Origin: an uncultured Muribaculaceae bacterium
GTDB taxonomy: Bacteria; Bacteroidota; Bacteroidia; Bacteroidales; Muribaculaceae
Reading direction: 5' to 3'
Assembly: GCA_910586975.1 (NCBI GenBank)
Contig: CAJUKX010000011.1
Location: 1-64,000 of the forward strand
DNA length: 64,000 nt
The notes beneath the pieces are model-generated. The model saw nothing but the letters and a program-made list of their open reading frames with translations, had not been told where the DNA came from and searched no databases. Each line of letters opens with the position of its first letter. The first letter of the stretch is position 1. This document shows, one piece after another, positions 41,634 through 50,718 of this stretch. A program made the translations under genes and the position numbers.

Positions 41634-42325
41634 AGGAGTGATTTGGGTTTTGTTGCCTGAAATTCTTTGAGATACAAGGGCGTGGAATATGCGAGGTCAA
41701 TAAACTCGCGACGGGCAAAATTGCGCTCGGCCAGCGCCACCATATCCACTGCCAGGGGCACTACATCGGGCACGAACACCGCATTAGGCGCTTTGATTAC
41801 ATCGGCTGCCTTGGCCGAACCGTCGCCGAAAAACAGCACCTGACGACCTGTAGCCAGCAACTCAGAGTACGAATCAGCGTCAAGAATCAGCGGACCGGGG
41901 GTCATAAGTTCATTCAACCCGAAATCGTAAGCGGCGGTAAACACTTCCATACGGCGGGCATCAATCATGGGAACCAATATCGACTCCGGATCCACATCAT
42001 CGGTGGAGAACATGACACGTGTAGCCATCAGTTCGAGGGTATTGACTCCTATCAAGGGAATATCGAGAGCGTATGCCAGGCCCTTGGCCTCGCTGAGTCC
42101 TATACGCAGACCGGTGTAGCTGCCCGGGCCAAGGCTCACGGCCACCGCATCGAGCTTAAGCTCACGTTCCGCGATGAAATCAAGACATTTCTTAATAAAT
42201 CCACTTAGCAACGCAGCATGATTGCGACCGTTGAAATCCTCGTCATGACACAGAATCATGCCCTCGGCAGTCACGGCCGCCGAACATACGGCAGTGGTGG
42301 TATCAATATTTAAAATTACAGCCAT
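41630..42325 (-). CDS. tsaB: tRNA t6A modification protein TsaB
   Basis: A 231-residue ASKHA-fold scaffold protein that binds TsaD and TsaE during t6A synthesis. The N-terminal ILNIDTTTAVCSAAV and the family motif LGPGSYTGLRIGLSEAKGLA (about 65-84) are diagnostic. Catalytic metal-binding residues of TsaD are absent, as expected. It heads the transcript with tsaC and perhaps the sugar transferase. Confidence 0.93.
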   Translation of the reverse strand: MAVILNIDTTTAVCSAAVTAEGMILCHDEDFNGRNHAALLSGFIKKCLDFIAERELKLDAVAVSLGPGSYTGLRIGLSEAKGLAYALDIPLIGVNTLELMATRVMFSTDDVDPESILVPMIDARRMEVFTAAYDFGLNELMTPGPLILDADSYSELLATGRQVLFFGDGSAKAADVIKAPNAVFVPDVVPLAVDMVALAERNFARREFIDLAYSTPLYLKEFQATKPKSLL

Positions 42326-42398
42326 ATTTTGTTTAATAAGCTCTTAAGGCATATTTATGGCAAATTTAAGCAATTTTTCTCAAATAGTAAAATAAGAA

Positions 42399-43868
42399 TC
42401 AGAACTGAAAGTAGATGAACGGCATCACATCAGAGCTGCGCAGCTCTACTACGCACTGTATGGTGAGCAGAAACAGCAGCAGTTTCACTATCCAGGGGGT
42501 GCGTACAAACCACATCGCGGCCCTGTTCCAGAAACCCGCCGGCAGACAGTGCGATATTACTATAAGGGCCATCAGTATCAGCCACAGCGTGCGGGCTGCC
42601 GCAAATGGCGCCGCATAAGCTATGTCGAAATCGGTAAACACGCGCCCTATTATAGTAATCGCCGCCGTGGCGCTGTCGGCTCTGAAAAACACCCACAGCG
42701 CGGCCACAAAGCTCATTGTAACCAACCAGCACAGAGCCTTTACCGGCCATGAATTGCCCAAACGGTCCATATAGGGCTTGCCGGCCTTGTGCACCGCAAG
42801 TCCGGCGCCGTGCATTGCTCCCCAGAATACAAACCGCCAAGCCGCCCCGTGCCACAAGCCGCCTATGAGCATGGTGGCGAAGTTATTGACGTATGTGCGG
42901 GCAGTGCCGCGGCGGTTGCCTCCGAGCGGAATGTAAACGTAGTCCCTTAGCCACATCGACAGCGATATATGCCACCTCCGCCAGAAGTCGGTAAGATTTT
43001 GCGATTTATACGGAAAGTTGAAATTTCGGGCAAGCCTGAATCCCATTATCAGCGCTATGCCTATGGCCATGTCTGAATAGCCCGAAAAGTCGCAGTAAAT
43101 CTGCATCGTATAGCCCATTATGCCCATCAAGGTCTCGAACCCTGAATAAGTTCCCGGGCTATCAAATATAAGATCGTTGTACTGAGCTATGTAGTCGGCT
43201 ATTATCGCCTTTTTTATTACCCCGAGCATTATCATCCACAGTCCTACCCATATCTCGCGACGCGTGGCATGGTGCGGTTTTTCGAGCTGCGGCAGGAAAT
43301 AGTCGGCCCTGACAATGGGGCCGGCAACCAATGCCGGAAAAAATGATAGGAAAAACGCATACTCGAGCCAGGTGGATGTGGGTTTCACCCTACCCTTGTA
43401 AACATCTATTATATAAGATATTGACTGAAATGTATAGAACGATATGCCTACCGGAAGTATGAGGTCGAGCGGCTGAAAATTGCCGGCCACCATAGCGTTG
43501 ATATTCCACAAAAAGAAGTTGGCATACTTGAAGTAGCAGAGTATGCCGAGCGATGTAGCCAGTGATATGCCTGCACATACGCGCCGGGCAGTACGGGTGC
43601 GCAAGCGCACCAGCAGCCTCGACAGCCCCCAGTCGACCAGCGAGGTCATCAACAGCAGCATCACAAACAGTCCGCTTGATTTGTAATAGAAATACAGACT
43701 GAAGGCAACCACAAAAGCTACCATCTGCAATCGTCGCCCGCGCAGCAGCGCATATAAAGGCAGAAACACCATGAACAGCGCCCAGAACGTGCCCGATGAA
43801 AACAACATCGGTTCGCCCGGCGAGTACGACAGGTGATGGCCTATATTATGCAGAAATTCAGTAAGCAT
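42399..43868 (-). CDS. MBOAT-family O-acyltransferase (AlgI type)
   Basis: A 489-residue polytopic membrane protein that passes acyl groups, usually acetyl, across the membrane to a polysaccharide acceptor. Motifs are PVGISFYTFQSISYIIDVYK (about 137-156), a DFWRRWHISLSMWLRDYVYI stretch near 291, and GGLWHGAAW near 338 with the catalytic histidine. It follows the SGNH gene by 15 bp, the standard MBOAT/SGNH pairing of O-acetylation systems such as AlgI with AlgJ/X. The acceptor could be an exopolysaccharide or the cell wall. Confidence 0.92.
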   Translation of the reverse strand: MLTEFLHNIGHHLSYSPGEPMLFSSGTFWALFMVFLPLYALLRGRRLQMVAFVVAFSLYFYYKSSGLFVMLLLMTSLVDWGLSRLLVRLRTRTARRVCAGISLATSLGILCYFKYANFFLWNINAMVAGNFQPLDLILPVGISFYTFQSISYIIDVYKGRVKPTSTWLEYAFFLSFFPALVAGPIVRADYFLPQLEKPHHATRREIWVGLWMIMLGVIKKAIIADYIAQYNDLIFDSPGTYSGFETLMGIMGYTMQIYCDFSGYSDMAIGIALIMGFRLARNFNFPYKSQNLTDFWRRWHISLSMWLRDYVYIPLGGNRRGTARTYVNNFATMLIGGLWHGAAWRFVFWGAMHGAGLAVHKAGKPYMDRLGNSWPVKALCWLVTMSFVAALWVFFRADSATAAITIIGRVFTDFDIAYAAPFAAARTLWLILMALIVISHCLPAGFWNRAAMWFVRTPWIVKLLLFLLTIQCVVELRSSDVMPFIYFQF

Positions 43869-43883
43869 ATATGATGAATATGG

Positions 43884-44699
43884 TTATTGCTCTCCGGGCT
43901 GATGTACAAAAACGCGGTGCGCCTTGTCACTTGCCTTGGCGGGAATTTCGAGCCTTATGGGATGCGCGCAGTCGGTAGCCATCCATCTCACCACCGAGTC
44001 CATCCATTGCGCGGCCGACTCGCGGGTGGGATGAGCGCCATCCTTGCCGCGGCTGAAGGTCATGCCGTTGCTCATGAAAAACGCACCCGGCGCGGTGTTG
44101 GCCGATATGAGTTCGTTGATGCCGGTATCGGGTTTCCAATTGGGCGGCCCTATCCATACGTAGGGTATATCGCCTATCTCGCTTACGATGGTCTTTACGT
44201 GCTTGTCGCGCTTGGCAGCTATATCCTTCACAAACAATTCGTTTGCTCCAAGACAGATAAACAGATAGTCGGGATTGAGTCGCTGAATATAACTCTTGAG
44301 TTTGCCCGATTTACCCCATATTTCTGATGTAGAGCTGTACCATATCACAGCATACAGCTTATGGCCGTTGTGGCGGGCGTAGGCGGCCAGTCGCGGATAA
44401 AGGCCGTCGAGCATAGAATCGCCAATGAACAGTATGGTCTTTGAGGTCGTGTCTACAGGTACAACCATACGTGCTGAATCCTGCTGCAATGCGCTGTCGT
44501 TTACCATAGCTGCAGCATGAATCTCGGGCGAGGCCTGAAGCTTACCTTCATCAGCGGTTTTTGAAAACGCAGCCGCAATACCCGAATCCTTCAGCTCATA
44601 GCCAAACAGAGACACGGGACTGTGGACCGAAACCGCCACTACCGCAGCAAAGGCTACGGCAAGCAGTGTCCAAAGCGGCAGGTAGTTTTTCCATCTCAT
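43884..44699 (-). CDS. SGNH/GDSL-type O-acetyltransferase or esterase
   Basis: A 271-residue periplasmic enzyme with one N-terminal membrane anchor (about 7-29). SGNH motifs: block I IGDSMLDG near 92 with the nucleophilic Ser, block III GANELF near 150, and block V DGAHPT near 230 with Asp and His. The family matches DUF459- and AlgJ/AlgX-like partners of MBOAT proteins, which transfer the acetyl group to the glycan. It overlaps the Rieske-like gene by four bases and precedes the MBOAT gene. Confidence 0.85.
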   Translation of the reverse strand: MRWKNYLPLWTLLAVAFAAVVAVSVHSPVSLFGYELKDSGIAAAFSKTADEGKLQASPEIHAAAMVNDSALQQDSARMVVPVDTTSKTILFIGDSMLDGLYPRLAAYARHNGHKLYAVIWYSSTSEIWGKSGKLKSYIQRLNPDYLFICLGANELFVKDIAAKRDKHVKTIVSEIGDIPYVWIGPPNWKPDTGINELISANTAPGAFFMSNGMTFSRGKDGAHPTRESAAQWMDSVVRWMATDCAHPIRLEIPAKASDKAHRVFVHQPGEQ

Positions 44700-45208
44700 A
44701 GGCTCACCACCATGTATTCGCCCGAACGACCCGGCCCTACATGGTAAACCTGCAGGCTGAATCCGTCCTCGGCTGCCGGGCCTGAGATTGGATGACCCGG
44801 ACTTTCAAAAATATAGTAGCGGCTGTGACACTTGGGACACTCGGCCTCATTATTCTCATTGACAAACACCCTTACGTCTGAGCGACACTCTACCGGACAT
44901 GCAAGATCGTATGCCACGGGCTGCGCCGTATAAGTCGTACACAACAGTATACCTCCCAGGCCGGTGCTCGACATAGCCGTGTAGGGGAATCCTGAGGGCA
45001 ACTTTTCCTGCAATATGAAGCGTTTGTGCTGTCCTGCACCGCTCACGCCATAGAAGTTCCAGTCGCCCACGGTAAGAAATGTGACATTGACGTAAGCCAC
45101 GTGCAGGCGGTGACTGTCTATATGATGACAAGAATAAGACGCCATGGCAAGTGTTATAAAAACAGATGCCACGGCGAATAGTCGTATTAAAGGAGAGAAG
45201 AATTTCAT
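44696..45208 (-). CDS. Rieske-like lipoprotein with four cysteines
   Basis: A 170-residue exported protein; a hydrophobic leader (9-24) ends SYSC with Cys27 as a possible, non-ideal lipobox. The C-terminal half resembles a Rieske 2Fe-2S domain: ECPKCHSRYYIFESPGHPIS, then GPA (about 123-145). However, the ligands differ. The first site is Cys104-x3-Cys108, without the usual histidine, and the second is Cys124-x2-Cys127, so a four-cysteine zinc or iron site is more likely. It begins the O-acylation module and follows the SRPBCC gene by 18 bp. The role is unknown. Confidence 0.6.
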   Translation of the reverse strand: MKFFSPLIRLFAVASVFITLAMASYSCHHIDSHRLHVAYVNVTFLTVGDWNFYGVSGAGQHKRFILQEKLPSGFPYTAMSSTGLGGILLCTTYTAQPVAYDLACPVECRSDVRVFVNENNEAECPKCHSRYYIFESPGHPISGPAAEDGFSLQVYHVGPGRSGEYMVVSL

Positions 45209-45226
45209 AAGTAATTAATTACTTAA

Positions 45227-45640
45227 TTATAAAAGTCGTCCCATCAGACCGCCGAACTGGTCAACAGCCTTCTGCAGAGAGCCGCCTACCATAGACTTGA
45301 GGAAGGGCGGAATGTCTACATCCATAGCTGCGGTAAGTTCTGTGGAGTCGGCCGACAGAGCTTTAAGATTGATGAGCAGATCCATCTTGGCGGGGGCGTT
45401 TACGGCTGTAAATACCACACGCTCGGGGCTGCGCTCGGTAATCTTGAGTGTGATGTTGCCTACCTGCTGAGTCTTGAGGATTATTGAATCCTGAGTAAGC
45501 TCAACATCTCCTATTTTGGCACGCTCGTCGGCAGGCACCTTGTCGATTACTGCCTGAAGGCGTGTGAGATCAGAGAACTTATCGAGTATAGTATCAACGG
45601 CTGAGTTGATTACAACCGGCTTTGAAGTGAATGTCACCAT
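45227..45640 (-). CDS. SRPBCC-fold protein, unknown ligand
   Basis: A 137-residue soluble protein with the pattern of START/polyketide-cyclase-like proteins: MVTFTSKPVVINSAVDTILD (a strand then the first helix), a run of strands, and a long amphipathic C-terminal helix (PPFLKSMVGGSLQKAVDQFG). It carries no catalytic motif. It sits 2 bp after pyrE, an arrangement suggesting co-transcription. Ligand and role unknown. Confidence 0.7.
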   Translation of the reverse strand: MVTFTSKPVVINSAVDTILDKFSDLTRLQAVIDKVPADERAKIGDVELTQDSIILKTQQVGNITLKITERSPERVVFTAVNAPAKMDLLINLKALSADSTELTAAMDVDIPPFLKSMVGGSLQKAVDQFGGLMGRLL

Positions 45641-45642
45641 TA

Positions 45643-46290
45643 TTATTCAGAGATTTTACCTTTAGCCCAGTTGGCGGGGTCGCGACGCCATTCCTGCAGG
45701 GTCTTGACATCCGATTCCTGGATATAGTTTGTATCAAGAGCAGCTTCGATCATAGCGTTGTAGTTGCTCAGAGCCACGAGTTTAACACCGGCAGCGCGGA
45801 AGTTTTCTTCTGCGATGGGGAAACCGTAGGTAAAGAGCGAAACCATACCAAGCACTTCGCCGCCGGCAGCGCGTACAGCTTCTACAGCCTTAAGCGATGA
45901 TTTGCCTGTAGAGATGAGGTCTTCGATTACCACTACCTTCTGACCGGGTTTCAGATTGCCCTCGATCATATTTTCAAGACCGTGATCCTTGGGAGTGGAA
46001 CGGATATATACGTAGGGCAGACCGAGCTCATCGGCAACAAGTGCGCCCTGTGCGATAGCACCTGTAGCTACACCGGCTACAACTTCAACATCACTGAACT
46101 GTTCAAGTATCACACGCGAAAGCTCAATCTTGATGAACGAGCGGATATCAGGATACGAGAGTGCCTTTCTGTGATCGGTATAGATAGGTGAGCTCCAACC
46201 TGATGCCCATGTAAAGGGATTATCGACCTGAAGAATTATAGAACTGATTTTCAAAAGCTTTTCTGCCAGCAGACGTTCAACCTTTTTCAT
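45643..46290 (-). CDS. pyrE: Orotate phosphoribosyltransferase
   Basis: A 215-residue enzyme of pyrimidine synthesis converting orotate and PRPP to OMP. The ATG at 46290 fits the usual start (MKKVERLLAEKLL); an upstream extension of ten codons is unlikely. The PRPP-binding loop VVVIEDLISTGKSS is near 115-128, and FTWASGWSSPIYTDHRKALS (about 27-46) matches the family. It leads the pyrE-SRPBCC run, with TAACTTTG 28 bases upstream. Confidence 0.95.
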   Translation of the reverse strand: MKKVERLLAEKLLKISSIILQVDNPFTWASGWSSPIYTDHRKALSYPDIRSFIKIELSRVILEQFSDVEVVAGVATGAIAQGALVADELGLPYVYIRSTPKDHGLENMIEGNLKPGQKVVVIEDLISTGKSSLKAVEAVRAAGGEVLGMVSLFTYGFPIAEENFRAAGVKLVALSNYNAMIEAALDTNYIQESDVKTLQEWRRDPANWAKGKISE

Positions 46291-46317
46291 TTTAATTGGT
46301 ATTATATAGATTTTGCG

Positions 46318-46325
46318 CAAAGTTA
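46318..46325 (-). promoter_or_regulatory. -7 box upstream of pyrE
   Basis: CAAAGTTA on the plus strand reads TAACTTTG on the minus strand, an exact TAnnTTTG, 28 bases from the ATG at 46290. No clear -33 TTTG. Confidence 0.55.
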
Positions 46326-46346
46326 CGAAAAATCAGCGAATAAAAC

Positions 46347-46384
46347 AGCATGTGCCCCGGAAAATAAGCTCCGGGGCACATGCT
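46347..46384 (-). terminator. Terminator of the RND efflux operon
   Basis: A perfect 15-bp GC-rich stem: AGCATGTGCCCCGGA (46347-46361) with TCCGGGGCACATGCT (46370-46384) and an 8-nt loop, followed on the minus strand by GTTTTATT. It lies 19 bases beyond the transporter stop. Confidence 0.85.
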
Positions 46385-46402
46385 TTTATCGTGATATGCT
46401 CT

Positions 46403-49400
46403 TCATATTGTGTCTGAATCGGCCGAGTCTTTTGACAGCCCCTTGGCCGAATGGAAGAAATTGTTGATGTACTTCTCACCGAATCGCTGCAAAAGTTCCC
46501 AGAAATTCGGTACAAAGAGTGTACCTACCACCGCATTGATGGCCATACCGAACACCACTGCCGTACCGAGCGATATGCGCGAGCCGGCACCTGCACCGGT
46601 GGCAAACAACATAGGCATCACACCTAATACGAAGGCCAGTGCGGTCATCATGATGGGGCGGAAACGTATGCGTCCGGCATCGAGGGCGGCCTGGCGTATG
46701 GTCTCTCCGGCCTTGCGATAGTCCATGGCGTACTCCACTATAAGAATGGCGTTCTTAGCCGACAGACCCAGCAGCAACACGATACCAATCTGGGTATAGA
46801 TCGAAATGCTCTGACCCATGAAGATACATCCCACAATGGTGCCGAGTATGGCCGTAGGCATGGCTATGATTACGGCTACAGGGTCGGTAAGACTCTCGTA
46901 CTGAGCCGCGAGCACAAGCAGCGTCACCACTATGGCCAGAATGAGCACGAAGGTGATGGTGGTACCCGACTGCGTTTCCTGATAAGCCTCGCCGGTCCAG
47001 GCATAGCCATAATTCTCGCCCACAGCCTTCTCTACTATCTCTTCCATAGCTTTGATGCCCGATGCCGAGCTTACGCCCTTGGCAGGAGTGGCAGTCACCG
47101 AGGCCGTATTGTACATATTGTAGCGCGACACGGTAGATGCGCCGAACGACGGCTCAATTGATGCGAATGCCGAGAAGGGCACCATCTCGCCTGAGCTGTT
47201 GCGTACACTAAGGTCGAGTACATCGCCCACACGGTTGCGCGCATCGCCCTCGGCGGCAACAGTCACCTGAAACACACGTCCGAATTCAACGAAATCGTTT
47301 ACGTATGACCCGCCCATGAAAGCCGACAAGGTGGAGTATATGCTCTCCAGTGTAAGGTTGTACATCTTGGCACGGTCGCGGTCAATCTTGATAGAATACT
47401 GCGGTACAGTGCCCTCAAATAGTGATGTCACCGAGGCTATGCGCGGATCCTTGGCCGCCTGTGTGCGTATTTCATCGACCGCTTTCTTAAGTTGTGCCGA
47501 GCCCAGCGCATTGATATCGAGAAGCTGCATTTCAAGACCCGAGGTCATGCCAAGGCCGGGAATAGCCGGCGGATTGAGCGAGAACACTATAGGCTCCTGC
47601 ATCGAATCGCCTATCTCGTTGGCTTTGGCTATGATAGCATCGATACTCTCATCCTTTGACTTGCGCTCGTTCCAAGGCTCAAGCATCACAAACAGCGAGC
47701 CCATATTGGAACTTGAACCGCCGCCCATGAACGACATACCGCTCACGGCCATAACATCCTTAACACCGGGCACCTGACGCAGACGGGTGGCAAAGTCGTT
47801 GACCACCTTGTCTGTACGGTCGAGCGACGCCCCCGTAGGCAGCTGAACCGACGACATGAAATAACCCATATCCTCAGAGGGTACGTATGATGTAGGCCAT
47901 TTGAGGAAACCCCAGAATGCCAGACCCGTGAGCAGGAAGTAGGCCGCGATGGCTACTGCCGGATGCTTGAGAAATGTACCCACTATCTTCATATACCCGT
48001 TGAGCGTGGCTCCGAAAGCCTTGTTCCACCAGCGGTAAATGAAGAATGAGGATTCCTTCTTAGGCTTGAGGAACAATGCACACATGGCCGGGGTGAACGT
48101 AAGCGCATTGAATCCGGAGAATGCAGTGGATACGGCTATGGTGAGAGCAAACTGCTTGTAGAGCTGGCCGGTGATACCGCTCACCAGAGCGGTAGGTATG
48201 AATACCGACAACAGCACGAGCACCTCGCCGATTACAGGTCCCTGAAGCTCAATCATGGCCTTCTCGGCTGCCTGACGCGCATTAAGTTTCCCCTCGTCAA
48301 GCAATCGCGAGCAGTCCTCCACCACCACTATCGCATCGTCGACCACAATGGCTATTGCCAGCACAAGGCCGAACAGAGTCAGGGTATTGAGCGTGAATCC
48401 CATCCATTTCATCACAGCCAATGTAGCTATGAGCGACACCGGTATAGTGAGCATAGGTATGATCACCGCGCGCCAGTTCTGCAGGAACAGCAGAATGACA
48501 AGCATAACCAGTATGGTGGTCTCGAGGAAGGTGATGAGAAGCTCGTCGATAGACTCGGTGACAAACTCGGTGGTGTCGAGCATTATCTTATAGTTGACAC
48601 CGGGCGGAAAGTACTTGGCAAGTTCATCGAGCTTGGCCTCGCAACCCTTTGCCACCTTAAGTGCGTTGGCACCCGGCAGCTGACTGATACCTATCATCGC
48701 CGTTTCCTGTCCGTTGACGCGGGCAATCTGGGAATATGAATTAGAGCCGAGGTCAATCCTGGCAATGTCGCTGAGATGCAGCAGACTGCCGTCATCGCCC
48801 GTGCGCAGGATAATGTCGCTGAACTGCTTGGGCGACGACAGGCGGCTCTTTGTGGTGAGCGTATAGGTGAACTCCTCTTTTGATGACGAGGGACGAGCGC
48901 CTACACTGCCGGCCGACACTTCCATATTCTGCGACTGTATAGCCTGCACCACATCGGCCGGAGTAATACCGCGCTCGCGCATTTTGGCAGGGTCAAGCCA
49001 TATACGCATGGAATATTGTCCTCCGCCAAATGCCTCCACATTGCCCACACCGTCTACACGCGACAGCTCGTCGGTAATATTGAGATTTGCATAATTGGTA
49101 AGGTACAGTGCATCGTAACGCTCGGGATCATCGCTCTGCAGCGATATGAAAAGTATTTCATTAGAGGAACGCGACGAAACCGTAACACCCTGCTGCTTGA
49201 CTGCGGTGGGCAGAGTAGGCTCGGCCTGCGCCACGCGGTTCTGAACCTTGACCATGGCTATATCGAGGTCGGTACCTTCCTCAAAGGTGACTGTGAGCAT
49301 GTATGAGCCATCAGAGCCTGACGATGAACTCATATACATCATGCCTTCTACACCGTTAACCTGCTGCTCTATGGGCACACCTATGGTTTCGGCCACGGTC

Positions 49401-49567
49401 TCGGCATCGGCACCGGGGTAAGAAGCTATAACCATCACCGTAGGCGGAGTGATATCGGGGTATTGGGCCACCGGCAGGCTGCTGTATGTGAGCGCGCCGG
49501 CCAGCACCATAGCCACCGCTATGACTATGGCGAAGATGGGGCGTTCTATAAAAAATCGTGAGAACAT
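46403..49567 (-). CDS. RND (HAE1) multidrug efflux transporter, AcrB type
   Basis: A 1,054-residue inner-membrane proton-driven pump. It opens FFIERPIFAIVIAVAMVL, the canonical HAE1 start, and keeps the relay aspartates in TM4 (VVDDAIVVVED near 405-415). Twelve transmembrane segments and two large periplasmic loops are evident. Together with the adaptor and outer-membrane channel it forms a tripartite pump exporting hydrophobic compounds such as drugs or bile salts; the substrate range is not readable. Third gene of the operon, 9 bp after the adaptor. No TetR-type regulator is adjacent. Confidence 0.95.
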   Translation of the reverse strand: MFSRFFIERPIFAIVIAVAMVLAGALTYSSLPVAQYPDITPPTVMVIASYPGADAETVAETIGVPIEQQVNGVEGMMYMSSSSGSDGSYMLTVTFEEGTDLDIAMVKVQNRVAQAEPTLPTAVKQQGVTVSSRSSNEILFISLQSDDPERYDALYLTNYANLNITDELSRVDGVGNVEAFGGGQYSMRIWLDPAKMRERGITPADVVQAIQSQNMEVSAGSVGARPSSSKEEFTYTLTTKSRLSSPKQFSDIILRTGDDGSLLHLSDIARIDLGSNSYSQIARVNGQETAMIGISQLPGANALKVAKGCEAKLDELAKYFPPGVNYKIMLDTTEFVTESIDELLITFLETTILVMLVILLFLQNWRAVIIPMLTIPVSLIATLAVMKWMGFTLNTLTLFGLVLAIAIVVDDAIVVVEDCSRLLDEGKLNARQAAEKAMIELQGPVIGEVLVLLSVFIPTALVSGITGQLYKQFALTIAVSTAFSGFNALTFTPAMCALFLKPKKESSFFIYRWWNKAFGATLNGYMKIVGTFLKHPAVAIAAYFLLTGLAFWGFLKWPTSYVPSEDMGYFMSSVQLPTGASLDRTDKVVNDFATRLRQVPGVKDVMAVSGMSFMGGGSSSNMGSLFVMLEPWNERKSKDESIDAIIAKANEIGDSMQEPIVFSLNPPAIPGLGMTSGLEMQLLDINALGSAQLKKAVDEIRTQAAKDPRIASVTSLFEGTVPQYSIKIDRDRAKMYNLTLESIYSTLSAFMGGSYVNDFVEFGRVFQVTVAAEGDARNRVGDVLDLSVRNSSGEMVPFSAFASIEPSFGASTVSRYNMYNTASVTATPAKGVSSASGIKAMEEIVEKAVGENYGYAWTGEAYQETQSGTTITFVLILAIVVTLLVLAAQYESLTDPVAVIIAMPTAILGTIVGCIFMGQSISIYTQIGIVLLLGLSAKNAILIVEYAMDYRKAGETIRQAALDAGRIRFRPIMMTALAFVLGVMPMLFATGAGAGSRISLGTAVVFGMAINAVVGTLFVPNFWELLQRFGEKYINNFFHSAKGLSKDSADSDTI

Positions 49568-49576
49568 GGCGCGTAA

Positions 49577-50704
49577 TTATTTTTTATTGTCGGTTGTAAA
49601 TGGTTTTACTGTCATGCCGTTGCGCACTTTGAGTATTGCCGAAGTCACGTAGCGGTCGGTGGGTTTAAGGCCTTCTGTCACCACACGCATGGTGTCGCCC
49701 TGTACCAGGTCGCCCACCTTTATGGGGGTGTAAACTACCTTGTTTGAGTCATTGACCACGTATACATATTTGCCCAACTGGTCGGTTGATATGGAGGCAT
49801 CATTAATTATCATGGCCTGCGGGTCGAGCTTGTAAGGCAGACGTATGGTGCAGTACATGCCCGGTTTCAGCTCATTGTATGTGTTGTCTACCTTGGCTTG
49901 CAACTCAATGGTACCGGTTGTGGCATTAACATTCGGGGCCATGTAGTTTAGCGCACCCGTGTAATCGTGGGGCAATTTTTCGGAGAAATTTATGGGAATG
50001 GCGTTATAATTAATTTTATCGCGGTTATTAGTATTCTCTAACATACGCAGGAACGAGGCATCCTCTATGGTGAATGTAGCCACAACAACATCATCCTTGT
50101 ACACAGTTGCAAGTACCACAGGCGACGATTCACCCATCACATAGTTTCCCTTTGAGAGCTGATTGGTGGTGACGTGTCCCGACAGCGGAGCCCTTACCGA
50201 GCAATCGTTCACCTTTTTGCGAGCGTCGGCCAGGGCAGCCTCGGCACTTGTGATGGCAGCACGGCTCTGATCGCGGGCATTTAGAGCCTGCGACAGCTCC
50301 ATCTGGCTTACGGCATTTTTACTGTAAGCCTTGTTCACAGCCTCGTAGTGCTGCTCGGCATAAGCATTGTCGGATTTGGCTTTGGAAAGATTGGCCAAGG
50401 CACTGTTGAGTGCGTTGGTGTATTCAGAATTGTCAATGGTAAACAGCAGCTGTCCCTCTTTCACATATTCACCGCCATCATACAATGGTGCCGACAGTAT
50501 GCCGTTTACCTTTGCCACAGCCCGTGCGGTGCGGTCGGCGATGAGCTTGCCCGGATAATCCTTGTATAATGTAACAGAATCCACCGCCACCAGGCTTACC
50601 TCTACGGGCATAGCCTCCGACGTGTCTTCACTCTTCTCTTTATTCCGGCAAGATGTGGCTAATAGCAGTGCTGCCAGACCTAATGTAATATATTCCAGTT
50701 TCAT
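49577..50704 (-). CDS. RND periplasmic adaptor subunit (membrane fusion protein)
   Basis: A 375-residue lipoprotein; lipobox LLATSC with Cys19. Domain order is the usual one: a beta-barrel/lipoyl half (YVKEGQLLFTIDNSEY near 82), an alpha-hairpin (about 95-165, repeated Ala/Ser-rich helices), the second lipoyl half (APLSGHVTTNQLSKGNYV near 173), and a membrane-proximal domain ending in the MTVKPF region. It links the AcrB-type pump to the outer-membrane channel. Confidence 0.94.
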   Translation of the reverse strand: MKLEYITLGLAALLLATSCRNKEKSEDTSEAMPVEVSLVAVDSVTLYKDYPGKLIADRTARAVAKVNGILSAPLYDGGEYVKEGQLLFTIDNSEYTNALNSALANLSKAKSDNAYAEQHYEAVNKAYSKNAVSQMELSQALNARDQSRAAITSAEAALADARKKVNDCSVRAPLSGHVTTNQLSKGNYVMGESSPVVLATVYKDDVVVATFTIEDASFLRMLENTNNRDKINYNAIPINFSEKLPHDYTGALNYMAPNVNATTGTIELQAKVDNTYNELKPGMYCTIRLPYKLDPQAMIINDASISTDQLGKYVYVVNDSNKVVYTPIKVGDLVQGDTMRVVTEGLKPTDRYVTSAILKVRNGMTVKPFTTDNKK

Positions 50705-50718
50705 AGGGATGTGTGTGT

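Noticed and set aside
45204..45236. AAGTAATTAATTACTTAA palindrome between the SRPBCC and Rieske-like genes
   Set aside because: A short AT palindrome partly overlapping a coding end; it shares only the TTACTT end with the repeat family and has no core.
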